Assembly (NCBI RefSeq): GCF_005887635.2
Contig: NZ_CP040818.1
Span: 124,001-188,000 of the forward strand
From: Paroceanicella profunda
Lineage (GTDB): Bacteria; Pseudomonadota; Alphaproteobacteria; Rhodobacterales; Rhodobacteraceae
DNA: 64,000 bases
Direction of reading: 5' to 3'
This document shows positions 33,660-42,150 of the stretch, piece by piece (within the stretch, counting starts at the first letter, position 1; the number at the start of each line of letters is the position of its first letter). Under the pieces are notes generated by a model that saw only the letters and a list, made by a program, of their open reading frames with translations, had not been told where the DNA came from and did not search any database. A program made the position numbers and the translations under genes.

Positions 33660-33707
33660 GTATACGGTATGGAGGATACGCTATCGGCGCGCGGGCCGGC
33701 CTGTCAA
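33660..33707 (-). promoter_or_regulatory. Promoter and GntR-type operator of the GMC oxidoreductase
   Basis: On the minus strand a perfect -35 TTGACA (33702-33707) stands 18 bp from a TAGCGT -10 (33678-33683). Overlapping the -10 and start point is GTATCC-N4-ATACCGTATAC (33660-33679), an AT-rich island in very GC-rich DNA. It contains the GTATAC core usual for GntR/FCD operators. Repression of the GMC gene by a GntR-type regulator encoded elsewhere is inferred. Confidence 0.6.
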
Positions 33708-34100
33708 GCATCGCGGCACGCGCTCTCCCCGGCGGGCAGCCGCGGGACTGCCCGCAGGCCGGAGCCGGGCCTCGGGCGCATCTGCCGACGGCTGCGGGAT
33801 CTCACGCGTACACCGGCCGCAGGTTGCCGCGCCGACGCCGCGGACCAACCGTCCACCCGTTGCCACGGCGTGGCCGCTGCCGGGCCGGAGCGTTCCTGCC
33901 GCATGGGATGGCCGTCGCGGAGGGACTGTCCGGCGGGGGGAGGCAAGGGGTGACACCAGATGCCGCAGGGCGGGATGCATCCGCCAGCCAGCGGGCGCCC
34001 GGCGCGCGCGGCCTCCGGCCCGCGGGCGACCTTCCCGGACCACCGGACGGCACACATCTCACATCGGGGCCATATCCGGGTGGCTTCGCGCCCTCGCGGC

Positions 34101-34295
34101 CTGCCCCTGCCGGGCGGGCCCGGCCGGCACGACCGGCCTTTGCCGGCACCGCGCGCTCGCGGCGTGCCCCGGCCAGACGGGCCCGGCCGACGCGACCTGC
34201 TCCTGCCGGCCTCGCGGCCTCACGGCCTGCCCCGGCCGGGCGGGCCAGGCCGACGCGACCGGCCCCTGCCGGGCAGGCTCAGCCGACGCGGCCGG
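34101..34295. repeat. 63-bp degenerate tandem repeat
   Basis: CTGCCCC-type unit starts recur at 34101, 34164 and 34227, with GGCCGACGCGACC-type words in each unit, and a partial unit reaches about 34295. The last unit covers the final codons of the Hsp70-like gene. The gap left of it (33708-34100) contains no gene I recognise. Confidence 0.55.
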
Positions 34296-35550
34296 CCTCT
34301 CCGGACACGGTCTGCGCGGTGGCGAGCGCGAGGCCGTCGACCACCGCGGTGAAGGCCTCCGACCGGCTCAGCCGCGCCTCGGGGCACACGGCGCGGGCCT
34401 CGGCGGAGACGAGGTCCATCAGGCTCGACCCACCGACGAGGATCACCGATCCGATACCCTGCGGTGCGACGCGCGCGAAGCGCAGCGTCTCCTCCATCGC
34501 CGTGCGCAGCCGTCCGCGGAACTCGGCCAGGGCGGCGTCCAGCGACGCGGCGGAGATCGCGGCCGAGAGGCCGGGCTCGATGAACCCCATGTCGATCCCG
34601 CCGGCGCGCCCGGCGCCGTTCGCAGAGATCTTCCCGGCCTCCACCGCGAAGGCGAGTTCATGGCCCAACTCGGCCTCGATCACCGTTTCCAGCCGGCCCA
34701 TCCGCTGCGGGTCGACCGCGTTGCGCACCATGTCGCGCACCAGCCGCAGGGTTTCGGGCGCGTAGACGAAGGGGATCTTCGCCCAGGTGGAGAGGTCCAC
34801 GTAGATGGCGTTCGGCACCTGGGTCAGGCCCTCGCCGAAGCTGCGGCGCAGCTGGCCGCCGTGGCCGAGATGCGGCATCGCGTGGGCCATGGAGATCGCG
34901 TGGTCGAAATCGGTGCCGCCCAGGCGGATGCCGTGGCTGGCGAGGATCTCCACCCGGTTGCCCTCGGCGCGGAACACCGAGAAATCCGAGGTGCCGCCGC
35001 CGATGTCGACGATCAGCCCGAGCTCGCCGCGCTGGCCCAGGCCGTGGCTGGCCAGCGCCGCGGCCTCCGGCTCGAACATGAAGCGCACATCCTCGAAGCC
35101 GGCGGCGAGGTAGCAGGCGCGCAGGTCGGCCTCCGCCCGGGCATCGCGTTCCGGGTCCGCGGTGTGGAAATGCACCGGCCGGCCCGAGAGCGCCCGGGTG
35201 AAGGGCCGCCCCGCCGCGGCTTCCGCACGCCGGCGCACCTCGGCGATGAAGGCGGTCACGATGTCGGCGAGCGTGCGGCGGCGCCCGCCGACCAGCCGGG
35301 ATTCGTGGAAGAGCGCGGTGCCCAGCACGCTCTTGAGCGCGCGCATGTAACGCCCCTCCTCCCCCTCGATCAGCGCCTCCGCCGCAGCCGCGCCGATGCG
35401 CATGTTGCTCCGGTCGGCGGGGAAGAACACCGCGGTGGGCAGGGTTTCCGCGCCGCTCTCGATCGGCAGGCGCAGGGGCGTGTCGCCGTCCAGAATGGCG
35501 GCGGCGGAATTCGAGGTTCCGAAATCCATGGCAAGCGTGCGGCCGGGCAT
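34279..35550 (-). CDS. Short Hsp70-family protein (YegD-like, ATPase domain only)
   Basis: The 423-residue product contains the actin-fold ATPase signatures: AMDFGTSNSAAAI (phosphate 1), LIVDIGGGTSDFSVFR (phosphate 2) and SVILVGGSSLM (adenosine). It ends there, without the peptide-binding and lid domains of DnaK. YegD and relatives share this layout; their role is poorly defined. The ATG at 35550 was chosen because AMDFGTS follows at family distance and AGG lies about 10 bp upstream; starts at 35559 and 35580 are also possible. The C-terminal codons lie in a 63-bp repeat array. Confidence 0.87.
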   Translation of the reverse strand: MPGRTLAMDFGTSNSAAAILDGDTPLRLPIESGAETLPTAVFFPADRSNMRIGAAAAEALIEGEEGRYMRALKSVLGTALFHESRLVGGRRRTLADIVTAFIAEVRRRAEAAAGRPFTRALSGRPVHFHTADPERDARAEADLRACYLAAGFEDVRFMFEPEAAALASHGLGQRGELGLIVDIGGGTSDFSVFRAEGNRVEILASHGIRLGGTDFDHAISMAHAMPHLGHGGQLRRSFGEGLTQVPNAIYVDLSTWAKIPFVYAPETLRLVRDMVRNAVDPQRMGRLETVIEAELGHELAFAVEAGKISANGAGRAGGIDMGFIEPGLSAAISAASLDAALAEFRGRLRTAMEETLRFARVAPQGIGSVILVGGSSLMDLVSAEARAVCPEARLSRSEAFTAVVDGLALATAQTVSGEAGRVG

Positions 35551-36012
35551 CGCAGGCATCCTGTGTTCGTGGAGACGCATCGCAGCTACCGAATTGCCAC
35601 GGCGGCTGCAAGACCCAAGGGCGGCGGGGCGGCCGGCGCGGGCCCCTCAGGGGCCTCGCGCTGCACCCTCTCGCCCGCCGGGCTCGCGGGCGCCGGGGAG
35701 AACGGTTCCCGGCGCCCCCGGCGCTGCGAAAATGGTGCCGGGCCCGCGGGCTCCCGAGCGCATGCGGCAGTCCGGCTGCCTCCCGAGGAGAGCGGCGCGC
35801 GACAGGGCATTCCGGCGGCAGGCGGGGCCGGACCGCCCCCGACATGGCGGACGCGAGGGGGCGCCCCGCCCCGGCCCGCCCTGCCGCGCGAGGGGGCGCC
35901 CCGCCCCGGCCGGCCCTTCCGCGCGCTCGGGCCCTTGGTCGGAGAACGCCGGGCGCCACGCTGCGCGTCAGCCCCCGGTCCGGAGGCGCCCCGCCTTGCG
36001 GGGGCGATGCAC
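35551..36012. repeat. Gap with 35-bp direct repeat downstream of the OYE gene
   Basis: GCGAGGGGGCGCCCCGCCCC, extended by GGC, occurs at 35853 and again at 35888, exactly 35 bp apart. Nearer the OYE stop, CGCCCCGC and GCGGGGGCG around 35980-36000 could form a hairpin with one bulge. No gene is recognised in the gap. Confidence 0.5.
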
Positions 36013-37119
36013 CTAGGAGGTCCGGAAGAGCCCGCGCAGGCCCGGGGGCTGGCTGCGCCAGAATTGCGGCGGGGTACGCACCGAGGCCTGCAGCCGCGCG
36101 GCCGCGTGCCAGGGCCAGCGCGGGTCATAGAGAATGGCGCGCGCGAGAGCGACCATGTCGGCATCACCCGTGGCGATGATCGCCTCGGCATGTTCCGGCT
36201 CCGTCACCATGCCCACGGCGACCACGGGAATGGAGACCTCCTGCTTCACACGGCGCGCGAAGGGCACCTGATATCCCGGCGCGACGGGGATGTTCTGCCG
36301 CGGGTCGAGCCCCCCTGTGGAGACATGGATCGCTGCGCAGCCCCGCGCCTCCAGCGCCCGGGCGAAGGCCAGGGTCTGCTCGAGGTCCCAGCCGCCCTCC
36401 ACCCAGTCGGTGGCCGAGACGCGCACCGTCACCGGGCGCTCGGCCGGGAAGGCCTCGCGCACCGCGTCGAACACCTCCAGCGGGAAGCGCATCCGGTTCT
36501 CGATGCTGCCGCCATAGGCGTCGGTGCGCTGGTTAGAGAGCGGCGACAGGAAGCTGTGCAGCAGGTAGCCATGGGCCGCATGCAGCTGGATCGCGTCGAT
36601 CCCGAGGCGCGCGGCACGCCGGGCCGCATCGGCGAAAGCGGTCCGGATGCGCGTCAGCCCGTCAGCGTCGATCGCCACGGATTCCGCGGTGCCCGGCGTG
36701 ATCGGCATGGGCGACGGCGCGAGAGGCCGCCAGCCGCCCGGCTGGTCCGGCGGCACCTGCGCGCCGCCGCGCCAGGGCAGGTCGGACGAACCCTTGCGGC
36801 CCGCGTGGGAGAGCTGGATCGCCACCGGCATGGCCGACCAGCGGCGCAGCCCCTGCAGCACGCGGCCCATCGCCGCTTCCGTACGGTCATCCCACAGGCC
36901 GACGTCGCCCTGGCTGATGCGGCCCTCTGGCGTGACGGCGGTGGCCTCGATGGTCAGCACCCCGGCACCGGAATGCGAGAGCTGGCCCAGGTGCATCATG
37001 TGCCAGTCCGTCATGCAGCCGTCCTCGGCGGAATACTGGCACATCGGCGCGATCACGATGCGGTTCTCGAGCCGGAGCCCGCCGACCTCGATGGGTTGGA
37101 AAAGTGCCGATTCGGGCAT
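36013..37119 (-). CDS. Old Yellow Enzyme family NADH:flavin oxidoreductase (YqjM-like)
   Basis: The protein has 368 residues. The YqjM-type markers Cys27 and Tyr29 in APMCQYS are present, with QLSHAGRKGS, QLHAAHGYLLHSFLSPLSNQR and YGGSIENRMRF, and a phosphate-binding end near VAVGMVTEPEHAE. FMN-containing enzymes of this group reduce activated C=C bonds of enones with NADPH in the cytoplasm. The ATG before PESALFQP follows AAAGGA at good spacing; an earlier ATG (MTSFHRH) lacks such a site. It is a single-gene unit. Confidence 0.92.
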   Translation of the reverse strand: MPESALFQPIEVGGLRLENRIVIAPMCQYSAEDGCMTDWHMMHLGQLSHSGAGVLTIEATAVTPEGRISQGDVGLWDDRTEAAMGRVLQGLRRWSAMPVAIQLSHAGRKGSSDLPWRGGAQVPPDQPGGWRPLAPSPMPITPGTAESVAIDADGLTRIRTAFADAARRAARLGIDAIQLHAAHGYLLHSFLSPLSNQRTDAYGGSIENRMRFPLEVFDAVREAFPAERPVTVRVSATDWVEGGWDLEQTLAFARALEARGCAAIHVSTGGLDPRQNIPVAPGYQVPFARRVKQEVSIPVVAVGMVTEPEHAEAIIATGDADMVALARAILYDPRWPWHAAARLQASVRTPPQFWRSQPPGLRGLFRTS

Positions 37120-37545
37120 CCGGTGTCCTTTCTGTCTGATGTGCCTGTGGAAACTGGTCATGCGGCAGGGCCCATTCAAGCCGGGCCGGCCCGTGACGGC
37201 AAGGCAGGCTCCGGCGACACCGGCGAGAGCCCTCTGCGCGCCCCGGACGCCGGGAGCGAGGCGGCGCGGCGCGGGCCCGGGAAACCGGAGCCCTCCCGCG
37301 ATACGCATCGGCCCGGCGTCCGGCCGCGGTCATGCCGTCCCGGCTCACACCCGGCGCCCCGGCGCCGGCACGCCGAGACCCGGCCGCGGCGGGGGCTGAC
37401 CTATGTGTGTCGTCAGGTCCGGCGGGAAGAGCCGCTCTTCCGGCAAGACGACCCCCCGTGCGCGTGACGTCGCGGCAGGGGCCCGTGCCCCCGGCCTCGC
37501 CCCTGCGCACGCAAAGGCATGGGCCTCGAGGAAAAAGCGGGTGAA
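37120..37545. other. Gap between OYE gene and tRNA-Gln, nothing recognised
   Basis: It should carry the OYE promoter on its left side, but no clear -35/-10 pair was found. Open frames here are Pro/Arg-rich and lack ribosome sites. Confidence 0.4.
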
Positions 37546-37620
37546 TGGCTGGGGCGGCAGGATTCGAACCTGCGGATGACGGTACCAAAAACCGTTGCCT
37601 TACCACTTGGCGACGCCCCA
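37546..37620 (-). tRNA. tRNA-Gln(TTG)
   Basis: On the minus strand the acceptor stem TGGGGCG pairs with CGCCCCA, followed by discriminator G and encoded CCA. The D arm is GCCAAGTGGTAAGGC, the anticodon loop TTTTGGT gives TTG, and the T arm carries GGTTCGAATCC. It reads glutamine CAA and, by wobble, CAG. Confidence 0.97.
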
Positions 37621-37630
37621 TTCGCGAAAT

Positions 37631-37659
37631 CTTCTAGTCGGCGCGCGCGCGTTCCGCAA
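37631..37659 (-). promoter_or_regulatory. Promoter of tRNA-Gln
   Basis: On the minus strand TTGCGG (37654-37659), a 17-bp GC-rich spacer and TAGAAG (37631-37636) stand just upstream of the tRNA 5' end. Confidence 0.5.
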
Positions 37660-37680
37660 GACCGGGCATCCGGGGCGGGA

Positions 37681-38277
37681 TCAAGCCTCCGGCAGGCGGC
37701 GCAGCCAGAACTGCATGGGCTTGGCGGTCTGCTCCGCCGCCCCGATGTCGCGCCAGGAATACTCGGCGATCAGCCCGTCGACCGGCGCATAGCCGCGCTT
37801 CTCCCAGAACCGGTCATGGGGGCGATAGCCCTCCGGGCGGGCCGGGTGGCCGGGCGGGCGGATCACCGCGCAGAAGGCGCAGGTTCCGCGGCCCAGTGCC
37901 CGCGCATGCGCCTCGCGCGCGTCGAAGAACGCATGTCCCACGCCGCGGCCGCGATACTCCGGCAGCAGAACGGATTCCCCGAAGTAGAGGATGTCCGACA
38001 GCCGGTAGCCCCGGGCCTCGAAGGGCACGGCGAATTCCGCGGCGTGGTCCTCCATCGGCGCGGCCGTGGCGGCGCCGACGATGCGCGCGCCGTCGAAACA
38101 GGCCACCACCAGTGCGTTCCGGCTCTGCGCATAGGCGCGGACGTAGCTGGTCTCATAGTCCTCCGACCCCTCGTAGAGATAGGGAAAGGCGCGGAACACC
38201 GTGATGCGCAGCCGCGCGAGATCCGGCAGCGCGGCGGTGAGCGCCGCGCCGGTGAGGGGCCGGGTTTCCAGGATCAC
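37681..38277 (-). CDS. GNAT-family N-acetyltransferase
   Basis: The protein has 198 residues from a GTG start. The acetyl-CoA motif A is clear (LLPEYRGRGVGHAFFDARE), and ALVVACFDGARIVGAATA forms the preceding strand. The GTG sits in a GTGA overlap with the stop of the SnoaL-like gene and an AGGT sequence lies upstream. The open frame continues upstream in this register but overlaps the real gene there. The substrate is not predictable. CAFCAVIRPPGHP near the end is a conserved stretch of this subgroup. Confidence 0.85.
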   Translation of the reverse strand: MILETRPLTGAALTAALPDLARLRITVFRAFPYLYEGSEDYETSYVRAYAQSRNALVVACFDGARIVGAATAAPMEDHAAEFAVPFEARGYRLSDILYFGESVLLPEYRGRGVGHAFFDAREAHARALGRGTCAFCAVIRPPGHPARPEGYRPHDRFWEKRGYAPVDGLIAEYSWRDIGAAEQTAKPMQFWLRRLPEA

Positions 38278-38678
38278 CCGAGCACCTGCCGCTCCCATTC
38301 GGGGAGGTTGTAGAAGGTCGTCACCCGGGTGATGCGCCCCTGATCCACCGCAAGGAAGGCGCCGGCGGGCAGGCGGTAGGTCTGGCCCGCGGCCTCCGGC
38401 AGGCCCGGGTCCGTGGCGAGGTAGGTGCCGTTCACGACGAATTCCGCCGCGGCCCGGGTTCCGCTCGCGTCGAACAGGAACACCATGTCGGTCAGCGTCT
38501 CGCGGTAGCATTTCGCCATGTGCGCGCAGAACTCGGCGAAGGCGGGCTTGCCCAGCCGGGTCGGGCCCTGGTTCACGTCGTGGCGCACGTCCTCGGAGAG
38601 GCAGTCCAGCATGGCCTCGGTATCGCCGGCGTTGAAGGCGTCATAGTAGCGGCGCACAAGGGTTTCGGTCTCGGTCAT
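38274..38678 (-). CDS. SnoaL-like/ketosteroid-isomerase-related protein
   Basis: This 134-residue single-domain protein has the cone-shaped NTF2 fold pattern: VRRYYDAFNAGDTEAMLDCLSEDVRHDVNQG, then GTYLATDPGLPEAAGQTYRLPAGAFLAVDQGRITRVTTFYN. Members include small isomerases, hydrolases and non-catalytic binding proteins. It is coupled to the GNAT gene by a 4-bp overlap and has its own promoter, so the two likely act on related molecules. Confidence 0.85.
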   Translation of the reverse strand: MTETETLVRRYYDAFNAGDTEAMLDCLSEDVRHDVNQGPTRLGKPAFAEFCAHMAKCYRETLTDMVFLFDASGTRAAAEFVVNGTYLATDPGLPEAAGQTYRLPAGAFLAVDQGRITRVTTFYNLPEWERQVLG

Positions 38679-38705
38679 CGGGCTCTCCAGTGAATCGTGC
38701 GCCCG

Positions 38706-38734
38706 ATCCTAGCCGCTGAGGCGCGCGGCGCCAG
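38706..38734 (-). promoter_or_regulatory. Promoter of the SnoaL-like/GNAT pair
   Basis: CTGGCG (38729-38734), a 17-bp spacer and TAGGAT (38706-38711) on the minus strand, about 28 bp upstream of the SnoaL-like start. Confidence 0.5.
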
Positions 38735-38919
38735 AGCCGAGAGCCGGTGTCCGACAATGGTCGCAGCGGCGCGGCGCGGGACGGCGGGAGCACGGAACGG
38801 GAGCGCGGGGTGGGAGTACGGGTGTGGAACGCGGGGCGCGAGCGGGGAGCGCGGGCCCGGGGCGATGGACATTTGCCCCCCGCCCTCCTACCTCAGGACC
38901 CTCACGGGAGGTGACGCAG

Positions 38920-39969
38920 ATGGCGCTGACACGCGAAACAGTGATGGAGATCCTCGACGGGGTGGCCGACCCGGCCGGCGGCGGCAGCATCGTGGCGGCG
39001 GACCGCATCCGCGCGCTCGGGCTCCATCACGGCCAGGTCCGCTTCGTGCTGGAGGCGCCGGAGGCGCTCATCGGCGCGATGGAGGAGGCCCGCCGCGAGG
39101 CCGAACGCAGGCTCGCCGCGCTGGACGAGGTGACCGGCGTGTCCATCCTCGTCGCCGGCGCCGTGCCCGCCGCGCCGAAGCCACGGGCGAAGCCGGCGGA
39201 GGGGCCGCGCCTCACCGGAATCGACCGGATCGTGGCCGTGGGCTCCGGCAAGGGCGGGGTGGGCAAGTCCACCGTCACCGCCAATCTCGCGGTGGCCCTG
39301 GCGGCGGCCGGCCGGCGCGTGGGCCTGCTCGACGCAGACATCTACGGCCCCTCCCAGCCGCAGATGCTGGGGATGCATGACCGTCCGGCCTCGCCCGACG
39401 GCCAGCGCATCACCCCCAGGGAGGCCCATGGCGTGCGCTTCATGTCGATCGGGCTGATGACCCGGCCCGAGGACGCGCTGATCTGGCGCGGGCCGATGCT
39501 GATGGGCGCGCTCCAGCAACTGCTCGGCCAGGTGGACTGGGGCAAGCTCGACATCCTGCTGGTGGACCTGCCGCCGGGCACCGGCGACGTCCAGCTCTCG
39601 CTCACCCAGAAGGCGAAGCTCTCCGGCGCCATCGTGGTCAGCACGCCGCAGGACGTGGCGCTGATCGACGCGCGCCGCGCCATCGACATGTTCCGCAAGG
39701 TCGACGTGCCGGTTCTGGGGATGATCGAGAACATGTCGATGTATGTCTGCCCGGTCTGCGGCGACGAGGCGCATATCTTCGGCCACGGCGGCACCCGCGC
39801 GGAAGCGGCGCGCCAGAAGGTGCCGTTCCTGGGGGAGATCCCGCTCGACCTCGCCACCCGGCTCGCCTCCGACGCCGGCCGCCCCGTTGTGCTGGAGGCG
39901 CCCGACGGCGCGCCCGGACGGGCGTTCCGCACCCTCGCCGAGCGCATGATCGCCGGCGGCATGGCCTGA
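38920..39969 (+). CDS. mrp: Mrp/ApbC-type iron-sulfur cluster carrier ATPase
   Basis: This 349-residue protein has an N-terminal DUF59-like domain of about 80 residues, then the deviant Walker A GSGKGGVGKST (108-118), LLDADIYGPSQPQML, LLVDLPPGTGDVQL and the cluster-binding Cys pair in YVCPVCG. It binds and hands a 4Fe-4S cluster to target enzymes in the cytoplasm, driven by ATP. A strong GGGAGGTGA ribosome site fixes the start. A short tandem repeat follows its stop. Confidence 0.94.
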   Translation: MALTRETVMEILDGVADPAGGGSIVAADRIRALGLHHGQVRFVLEAPEALIGAMEEARREAERRLAALDEVTGVSILVAGAVPAAPKPRAKPAEGPRLTGIDRIVAVGSGKGGVGKSTVTANLAVALAAAGRRVGLLDADIYGPSQPQMLGMHDRPASPDGQRITPREAHGVRFMSIGLMTRPEDALIWRGPMLMGALQQLLGQVDWGKLDILLVDLPPGTGDVQLSLTQKAKLSGAIVVSTPQDVALIDARRAIDMFRKVDVPVLGMIENMSMYVCPVCGDEAHIFGHGGTRAEAARQKVPFLGEIPLDLATRLASDAGRPVVLEAPDGAPGRAFRTLAERMIAGGMA

Positions 39970-39984
39970 GCCACGCCCGGGCCA

Positions 39985-40130
39985 CCCCGGCGGCGGCCGG
40001 ACGAGCGCGGCGGCGGCCGGACAGGTAAGCCCCGGCGGCGGCCGGACGGACGGGTGCGGCGGGACGGACGGGTGCGGCGGGCCAACGGGTAAGCGCGACA
40101 GTCGGACGGGCAAGCCGAGGCGGCGGGCAG
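39985..40130. repeat. Short tandem repeats downstream of mrp
   Basis: GGCGGCGGCCGG recurs at 39989, 40009 and 40034. Then the 18-mer ACGGACGGGTGCGGCGGG stands twice in exact tandem (40046-40063 and 40064-40081). Diverged copies with ACGGG-type words continue to about 40130. The array begins 15 bp after the mrp stop. Confidence 0.7.
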
Positions 40131-40270
40131 ACGGGAACGCGGAGCGGGCGGATGGGCGAACCCTTGCCGCGGCGGGCGCTGTTCGCCGCCCGCCTCCTGC
40201 GGAATTGGCATTGCGCCCTGCCTGTGGCATGGAACAGGGCAGCGAGTACGACCTTTCCCCCGGGGGCCCC

Positions 40271-40801
40271 ATGTTTCCGTTCATCCGACTGGCGCTGTCG
40301 ATGCGCGCCGCAGCGAAGCTCGACGACCTGCCGGTCGACGGCACCCATGTGTCGCAGCACAGCTGCCTGCCCTGGGACCTCGACATGTTCGCCGAGCTCA
40401 ACAACGGCCGCTTCCTCACCCTGTTCGACCTGGGCCGCCTGCCTCTGGCGAAGCGCACCGGGCTGCTCGCCGCGGTGAAGCGCGAGAACTGGCGGCTGAC
40501 GATGGCCGGCGTCACCGTGCGCTATCGCCGCCGGGTGCAGGTGTGGAGCCGGTTCGAGATGCGCAGCCGGATGATCGGGCGCGACCCGCGCTTTCTCTAC
40601 ATGCAGCAGTCGATGTGGCGGGACGGAGATTGCCTGGCCTCCGCGCTCTACCGCGCCGCGGTGGCGGACACCGGGGGGATCGTCCCGACTGACCGCGTGC
40701 TCGCGGCCCTCGGCGCCCCTGATTGGGCACCGGAGATGCCCGGCTGGGTGATGACTTGGGCGCGCTCCGAGGCCGAACGCCCCTGGCCACCGGAAACCTG
40801 A
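40271..40801 (+). CDS. Acyl-CoA thioesterase-like hotdog protein
   Basis: The 176-residue product fits the 4HBT_2/YiiD-Them6 type of hotdog fold: HSCLPWDLDMFAELNNGRFLTLFDLGRLPLAKR carries the catalytic Asp-type position and the central helix. VTVRYRRRVQVWSRFEMRSRMIGRDPRFLYMQQSMWRDG forms the long strands. Hydrolysis of an acyl-CoA thioester is the usual role. The ATG before FPFIRLALSM was chosen; a longer frame upstream lacks a ribosome site. A 26-bp array follows its stop. Confidence 0.8.
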   Translation: MFPFIRLALSMRAAAKLDDLPVDGTHVSQHSCLPWDLDMFAELNNGRFLTLFDLGRLPLAKRTGLLAAVKRENWRLTMAGVTVRYRRRVQVWSRFEMRSRMIGRDPRFLYMQQSMWRDGDCLASALYRAAVADTGGIVPTDRVLAALGAPDWAPEMPGWVMTWARSEAERPWPPET

Positions 40802-40838
40802 GCCGCCGGGCTCCGCGCCCCCGGGCCGCCTGCCCGGC

Positions 40839-40990
40839 GCCAGCTCACCCGCGCCGCCTCCCCGCGCCAGTTCACTGCGCCGCTCCCCGCGCCAGCCCCC
40901 CGCGCCAGCTCACTCACGCCGCCCCTCGCGCCAGTTCACCGACGCCGGCCCCTCGCGTCGCCCCTCGCGCCGCCCCCCCGCGCCAGCTCG
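40839..40990. repeat. 26-bp (13-bp half) minisatellite
   Basis: CGCCAGYTCAC-type words begin near 40839, 40866, 40891, 40904, 40930 and 40982, spaced 27, 25, 13, 26 and 52 bp. The array starts about 40 bp after the thioesterase-like stop. The rest of the gap to 41235 holds alternating GCGCG runs and no recognised gene. Confidence 0.65.
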
Positions 40991-41235
40991 CACGCACCGG
41001 ACCGCCGGTAACGCCGCGCCGCATGCACCGCGCGGTCCATGGACCGCGTCCCGCCTCACGACCCCACCGAAGTACGCGCGTGTGAGAGCGCGCGGGTGCG
41101 GGGGTGTGCGCGCCGCGCCCCTCATTCTCACGCGTGCGTGAGTGCGCGCCCCCTTTCGCAGCGCCATGGCTCTGATATGGTTCGCAAAGGCCCGCATGAC
41201 CCGGGACCGCCCCCGCGACGCCCGGAGCCTGACCG

Positions 41236-42150
41236 ATGTCCCTGCCCTGCCTCCTTCCCCACCCGACCGCCCGCGGCCTGCGCGGCGCCGTGCGGGCGGC
41301 GCTTGCCGCGGCGGTGCTGGCCCTGCCCGGAGCCGCACTGGCGGAGCCCCCGGCGAAGACGCTGTTCGGCGCGCTTTCCACGCCGAGCACGGCGCTGGCC
41401 TCGGCCATCGGCTCCTACGCGAAGGGCTGCATGGCCGGCGCGGTGGAACTGCCGGAGACCGGGCCCTCCTGGCAGGCCATGCGGCTGAGCCGGAACCGCA
41501 ACTGGGGCCACCCGGAAACCATTGCCTTCATCGCCCGTCTGGGGGAGGCCGCGCAGCGCGCCGGCTGGGCCGGGATCTATGTCGGGGACATCGCGCAGCC
41601 GCGCGGCGGGCCGATGACCTCCGGCCATGCCTCGCATCAGATCGGGCTGGACGCCGACATCTGGATGCTGCCGCCCCGGCGGCTGGACCTCACCCGCGCG
41701 GAGCGCGAGGCGCTGTCCTCCATCAGCATGCGCAGCGCCGACGGCCGCCACGTGACCGCGAACTGGACCCCGGCGCACGCGCACGTGCTGCGCGCCGCGG
41801 CGCAGGACCCCTCGGTGGAGCGCATCTTCATCACCGCGCCGGTGAAGCAGATGCTCTGCCAGTCCCTGCCCGCCTCCGAGCGCGGCTGGCTGCACAAGCT
41901 CCGGCCCTGGTGGGGGCATGACACGCATTTCCACGTGCGGCTCACCTGCCCCGCCGGCTCTCCGCTCTGCGCCGCGCAGGACCCGATTCCCGCCGGCGAC
42001 GGCTGCGACGACACCCTCGCCTGGTGGACCTCCGACGAGGCGCTGAACCCGCCGCCGCCGGACCCGAAGGCCGCGAAGCCGCAGCCGAAGCCGGCCCTCA
42101 CCCTCGCCGATCTTCCGGCGGCCTGTCGCGGGGTCCTGTCAGCCCCGTGA
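41236..42150 (+). CDS. mepA: Penicillin-insensitive murein endopeptidase MepA
   Basis: This 304-residue protein has a signal peptide (AALAAAVLALPGAALA, cleavage about residue 36) and the LAS metallopeptidase core: MTSGHASHQIGLDADIWM with zinc ligands His134 and Asp141, and GHDTHFHVRLTC with the third ligand. Six conserved cysteines of the family are largely present. It cuts D-Ala-meso-DAP cross-links in peptidoglycan in the periplasm. Its stop overlaps the GTG start of the next gene by 4 bp. Confidence 0.93.
   Translation: MSLPCLLPHPTARGLRGAVRAALAAAVLALPGAALAEPPAKTLFGALSTPSTALASAIGSYAKGCMAGAVELPETGPSWQAMRLSRNRNWGHPETIAFIARLGEAAQRAGWAGIYVGDIAQPRGGPMTSGHASHQIGLDADIWMLPPRRLDLTRAEREALSSISMRSADGRHVTANWTPAHAHVLRAAAQDPSVERIFITAPVKQMLCQSLPASERGWLHKLRPWWGHDTHFHVRLTCPAGSPLCAAQDPIPAGDGCDDTLAWWTSDEALNPPPPDPKAAKPQPKPALTLADLPAACRGVLSAP

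Noticed and set aside
32002..37467. Plus-strand open frame of more than 1800 codons
   Set aside because: It runs antisense to the GMC, Hsp70 and Old Yellow Enzyme genes and the gaps between them. The product is Arg/Gly/His-rich with no domain. Long antisense frames are expected in DNA this rich in GC.
38824..38919. Longer N-terminus for Mrp
   Set aside because: The strong GGGAGGTGA site just before the ATG at 38920 and the family start decide for the shorter form.
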